9,666 nt of DNA from NCBI GenBank assembly GCA_903885895.1, contig CAISKC010000513.1, positions 1 to 9,666 of the forward strand, read 5' to 3'. The stretch comes from an uncultured Legionella sp. (GTDB lineage: Bacteria; Pseudomonadota; Gammaproteobacteria; Legionellales; Legionellaceae). Positions 7,656 through 9,666 of the stretch are shown piece after piece; the first letter of the stretch is position 1; each line of letters begins with the position of its first letter. Both the position numbers and the translations under genes were made by a program. The notes under the pieces are model-generated. The model did not search any database and had not been told where the DNA came from. It was given only the letters and a program-made list of their open reading frames with translations.

Positions 7656-8909
7656 CTAAAATCGTCTGCAGATCCCTATCATTAAACCCGCCGCTGCCAT
7701 TAAACAAACTGCGGAAATGAGAAGGGGCATTTGTAAACTAAAATTGGATAAAACCCCCAATATCAATCCATTGACGCCAAAAGCAAGTGCCATAATGGCC
7801 CCTGTCACGCCCATGACCCACCCTTGCGAATCATCATCAACTTGATTAGAAAATAAGGTTAAGATGGTGGAATAAGCGATAGCCATTGCGATTGCCACAA
7901 ATACCACTTCAACCCAGACATAAACCTCTTGAGGTGCGGTGGCAGTGAGTATCATCGCTATCGCTGCTAAAATACAACCACTGATAGTGCATGATTTTAA
8001 TGAAAAACGTTTGGTAAGCGGATCAATTAAAAGCCCTGTTCCAATCCCAAATCCTACGCCCATCAGTCCCATATAAAATCCATTTTGTAAGGAGGAAAAA
8101 TGATACGTTTGATATAAATACATGGATATAAAAGAATAAAAACCAGACCAACCAAAGATCATAATGAGAAACACAACAGAAAGCTCTCGAATATGTTCAT
8201 GCTTAAAAGCAGATATAAAAATCTCTATCGCGTGATGCAGCTTAAATCGAATCTTATGTACATGGGTAAAAGATTCATGAAATAGCCCCTGCAAAAAAAG
8301 AGCATTTACAAATGAAATACTCGCCGCAAAATAAAACGGTGTTGCATAACTAAACCATGATACCAAAGATGACGCAGATAATAAGCCGCCAATGATCGGA
8401 CCAAACGCAAAACCAATTGAACAAAAAAACAAGATAAATCCAAGATTTCTGGCTTTATGTTCCGGTTCACTCAAATCCACAATGGCTGCTTGCGCAATGG
8501 ATTGACTACCCGCGGTAAATCCAGCAATGATCCGTCCTAAGATCAATAGGCTATAGCTAGTAAATATGACAGACATGGCTGTGAGTAAATAACCAATTAC
8601 CGCGCCTAGTAAACAAATCATTAAACACTTTTTTCTGCCGATTTGATCCGACATATCACCGAGAAATGCTGCACCAAAAAACCAACATAGCATATAAGTA
8701 CCAATCGTTACGCCATAGAGTAGGTTACGCGTATGAGCCGTTAATTCTATTGTAAAAAAATGTGAACTGGGATCAAATATCAGCGTATTGAGTATCGGGA
8801 AAACCAAACCCAAACCCATGCTATCAATAAACAGGATCAAAAATAGGGGCGCTGCACTCATAAAAAAATGCTTGGTCGATTTGTTGGAATTTGTTTTATG
8901 TTTGGTCAT
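7656..8909 (-). CDS. Major facilitator superfamily exporter, DHA1/TetA-like
   Basis: This inner-membrane secondary transporter is probably a proton-coupled drug or metabolite exporter with about 12 membrane segments. From the ATG at 8909 it is 417 residues, typical of DHA1 proteins. The first helix holds FIDSMGLGLVFPIL (27-40), much like TetA proteins. The loop between helices 2 and 3 has the family signature with Asp85, Asp88 and GRKK (91-94). Helix 5 has the antiporter motif GFAFGPIIGG (166-175). A central cytoplasmic loop lies around 211-242. A longer reading from a GTG at 8966 would add 19 residues; I prefer 8909 because AGGG lies nine bases upstream and the added residues precede a normal Lys-rich cytoplasmic N-terminus. 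The gene is convergent with rmuC and divergent from the small secreted protein gene. The substrate cannot be told from sequence. No adjacent TetR- or MarR-type regulator gene is visible. Confidence 0.9.
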   Translation of the reverse strand: MTKHKTNSNKSTKHFFMSAAPLFLILFIDSMGLGLVFPILNTLIFDPSSHFFTIELTAHTRNLLYGVTIGTYMLCWFFGAAFLGDMSDQIGRKKCLMICLLGAVIGYLLTAMSVIFTSYSLLILGRIIAGFTAGSQSIAQAAIVDLSEPEHKARNLGFILFFCSIGFAFGPIIGGLLSASSLVSWFSYATPFYFAASISFVNALFLQGLFHESFTHVHKIRFKLHHAIEIFISAFKHEHIRELSVVFLIMIFGWSGFYSFISMYLYQTYHFSSLQNGFYMGLMGVGFGIGTGLLIDPLTKRFSLKSCTISGCILAAIAMILTATAPQEVYVWVEVVFVAIAMAIAYSTILTLFSNQVDDDSQGWVMGVTGAIMALAFGVNGLILGVLSNFSLQMPLLISAVCLMAAAGLMIGICRRF

Positions 8910-8918
8910 TTTGAATAT

Positions 8919-8922
8919 CCCT
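8919..8922 (-). promoter_or_regulatory. Ribosome-binding site that fixes the MFS start at 8909
   Basis: On the minus strand AGGG ends nine bases before the ATG at 8909. The alternative GTG at 8966 has no comparable purine-rich site at usable spacing. This supports the 417-residue form. Confidence 0.5.
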
Positions 8923-8940
8923 ATCGATTTTAATAAAGTG

Positions 8941-8947
8941 TAGCATA
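8941..8947 (-). promoter_or_regulatory. Possible -10 box of the MFS gene
   Basis: On the minus strand this reads TATGCTA; TATGCT matches a -10 box at 4 of 6 positions and would place transcription start roughly 25 bases before the ATG at 8909. A convincing -35 is missing (TTATAA 19 bases upstream is the best). The same heptamer occurs in the opposing promoter at 9008-9014. Confidence 0.25.
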
Positions 8948-9009
8948 ATGTTGATAGCCAGCTCACTTATAAATTCGTCATTAGAACTTCGATCATCCCT
9001 TAAATTGTA

Positions 9010-9018
9010 TGCTATGAT
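9010..9018 (+). promoter_or_regulatory. Extended -10 promoter for the small exported protein
   Basis: TGCTATGAT combines the TGn extension with TATGAT, a 5/6 match to the sigma-70 -10 box. The best -35 is the weak TTCGAT at 8988-8993 (19-base spacing), which an extended -10 can tolerate. Transcription would start near 9025, giving a leader of about 24 bases before the GTG at 9049. Confidence 0.5.
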
Positions 9019-9036
9019 TAAAATAAGGGCACAACA

Positions 9037-9042
9037 TTAAGG
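9037..9042 (+). promoter_or_regulatory. Ribosome-binding site supporting the GTG start at 9049
   Basis: TTAAGG lies six bases before GTG at 9049. An ATG at 9047 overlaps but is in another frame and does not give the signal peptide. The site therefore favours the GTG codon. Confidence 0.5.
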
Positions 9043-9048
9043 TTTCAT

Positions 9049-9351
9049 GTGCGTAATCTCCGAAATGCTTGTTTCATAGCCAGTATACTATTGATAAGTG
9101 AATCGACTCTGGCCACACCCAAGATCATGTATTGTGACTCGTCCACAGGTCGCTACATACTAGATAATGGGGTGACTTCTAGCCAGTACTGTACCATCCA
9201 TGGTCTCATGAACTTAAATAAATTTTCCGGATTTTGTATGTGGCACGGCGGCGTTGCTAAAACCACTGCAACAACGGTTCATTGTAATGATGGCACTGAC
9301 TCAGAGATGGGCTCTCTACAAATACCCCATGACAATGCCGCAATATATTAG
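9049..9351 (+). CDS. Small exported Cys-rich protein with CxxHG motifs (uncharacterised)
   Basis: This 100-residue protein has a signal peptide: Arg2 and Arg5, hydrophobic core 8-17, and likely cleavage after TLA at 20-22. The mature 78 residues carry four cysteines (29, 48, 63, 79), enough for two disulfides. Two CxxHG motifs occur, CTIHG (48-52) and CMWHGGV (63-69), with CNDGT at 79-83. The pairing of a CxxHGGV motif with a C-x-DGT motif resembles, from memory, small secreted proteins of the DUF3761 kind; that link is tentative. The start is GTG with TTAAGG six bases upstream and an extended -10 promoter before it. It shares a strand with potA, 54 bases on, but looks like its own unit. No catalytic signature is evident and its role is unknown. 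Short length lowers certainty, but signal peptide, RBS and promoter agree. Confidence 0.7.
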   Translation: MRNLRNACFIASILLISESTLATPKIMYCDSSTGRYILDNGVTSSQYCTIHGLMNLNKFSGFCMWHGGVAKTTATTVHCNDGTDSEMGSLQIPHDNAAIY

Positions 9352-9360
9352 ACCCTAGAC

Positions 9361-9393
9361 AACCATACAATTCCATTGCATAATCATGGTTTT
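9361..9393 (+). terminator. Weak candidate terminator between the small protein gene and potA
   Basis: AACCAT (9361-9366) pairs perfectly with ATGGTT (9386-9391), followed by only TTT. The 19-base loop can form a small inner CAAT/ATTG hairpin (9368-9378). The stem is AT-rich and the U-run short, so termination would be partial at best. If it fails, potA is read from the 9010 promoter. Confidence 0.25.
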
Positions 9394-9405
9394 ACTATAG
9401 AAGAC

Positions 9406-9666
9406 ATGCCACAACCACTCATACAAATTTCTAATCTCCATAAAGCATATGGGAACACGCGAGTACTCAGACATATTTCGCTTGACGTTTACCAAGGAGA
9501 ATTTCTTACTTTACTTGGTCCTTCTGGCTGTGGGAAAACCACCCTATTGCGTTTGATTTCTGGTTTTGAGCAACCAAGCAGCGGCAAAATCTTAATTAAT
9601 GGTGTTTGCGTCAACCATTTGCCACCGCAACAACGTGACGTACATACCGTATTTCAAAGCTATGCC
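9406..9666 (+). CDS. potA: Spermidine/putrescine ABC transporter ATPase PotA (5' part)
   Basis: Only the first 87 codons are in the window; the gene runs off the right edge. PotA is the cytoplasmic ATPase that powers polyamine import with the permeases PotB and PotC and the binding protein PotD. The visible part has the core beta-strand start (LIQISNLHKAYG), the Walker A motif GPSGCGKT (about 41-48), and the Q-loop VFQSYA at the end. The run RDVHTVFQSYA is especially characteristic of PotA and related MOI-type importers. The Walker B, signature and regulatory C-terminal domains lie beyond the window. The ATG at 9406 has AGAAG a few bases upstream. Permease and binding-protein genes are expected downstream but unseen, so another MOI-family import substrate cannot be excluded. 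Confidence 0.85.
   Translation, partial: MPQPLIQISNLHKAYGNTRVLRHISLDVYQGEFLTLLGPSGCGKTTLLRLISGFEQPSSGKILINGVCVNHLPPQQRDVHTVFQSYA

Noticed and set aside
8910..8966. GTG-initiated 19-residue N-terminal extension of the MFS exporter
   Set aside because: There is a well-placed AGGG before the internal ATG at 8909, no good site before the GTG, and the likely -10 region lies inside the extension.
1..9666. CRISPR array, tRNA, rRNA, insertion sequence or phage/defence gene
   Set aside because: I saw no regularly spaced direct repeats, cloverleaf signature, transposase motif or known defence domain on either strand.

Overview
The window reads as chromosomal DNA of a gammaproteobacterium with moderately AT-rich composition. 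DnaE, LigA and RmuC are full length and of the proteobacterial type, with E. coli-like residue numbering at their active sites. Two small exported cysteine-rich proteins and a PotA-type ATPase complete the set. The overall flavour (AT-leaning housekeeping genes beside small secreted Cys-rich orphans) fits a Legionellales-like, possibly host-associated lineage. That placement is inference; no rRNA or other taxonomic marker is present.

Layout. Positions 1-611 hold a minus-strand gene for an exported, basic protein made of two tandem six-cysteine domains, followed by a likely intrinsic terminator at the window edge. Positions 612-758 are a gap with a degraded copy of a hairpin-rich intergenic repeat. 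Positions 759-6293 hold dnaE (DNA polymerase III alpha) and, upstream of it on the same strand, ligA (NAD-dependent DNA ligase), separated by 60 bases and probably co-transcribed as ligA-dnaE. A 79-base divergent spacer separates ligA from rmuC (6373-7638, plus strand), which encodes a membrane-anchored coiled-coil protein with a nuclease-like domain. rmuC converges, with only 17 bases between stop codons, on a minus-strand DHA1/TetA-like major facilitator exporter (best start 8909). A divergent spacer (8910-9048) with a good extended -10 promoter leads to a second small exported Cys-rich protein (9049-9351). The window ends in the first 87 codons of a potA-like spermidine/putrescine ABC transporter ATPase (from 9406).

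Functionally, the core is a DNA replication and repair cluster: polymerase, ligase and RmuC. The flanks are envelope or secreted functions: two exported disulfide-type proteins, one multidrug-type exporter and one polyamine importer. No CRISPR array, tRNA, rRNA, IS element or phage gene is visible. The best candidates for undescribed biology are the duplicated six-Cys exported protein at 33-611 and the small CxxHG protein at 9049-9351. Everything else is recognisable housekeeping.
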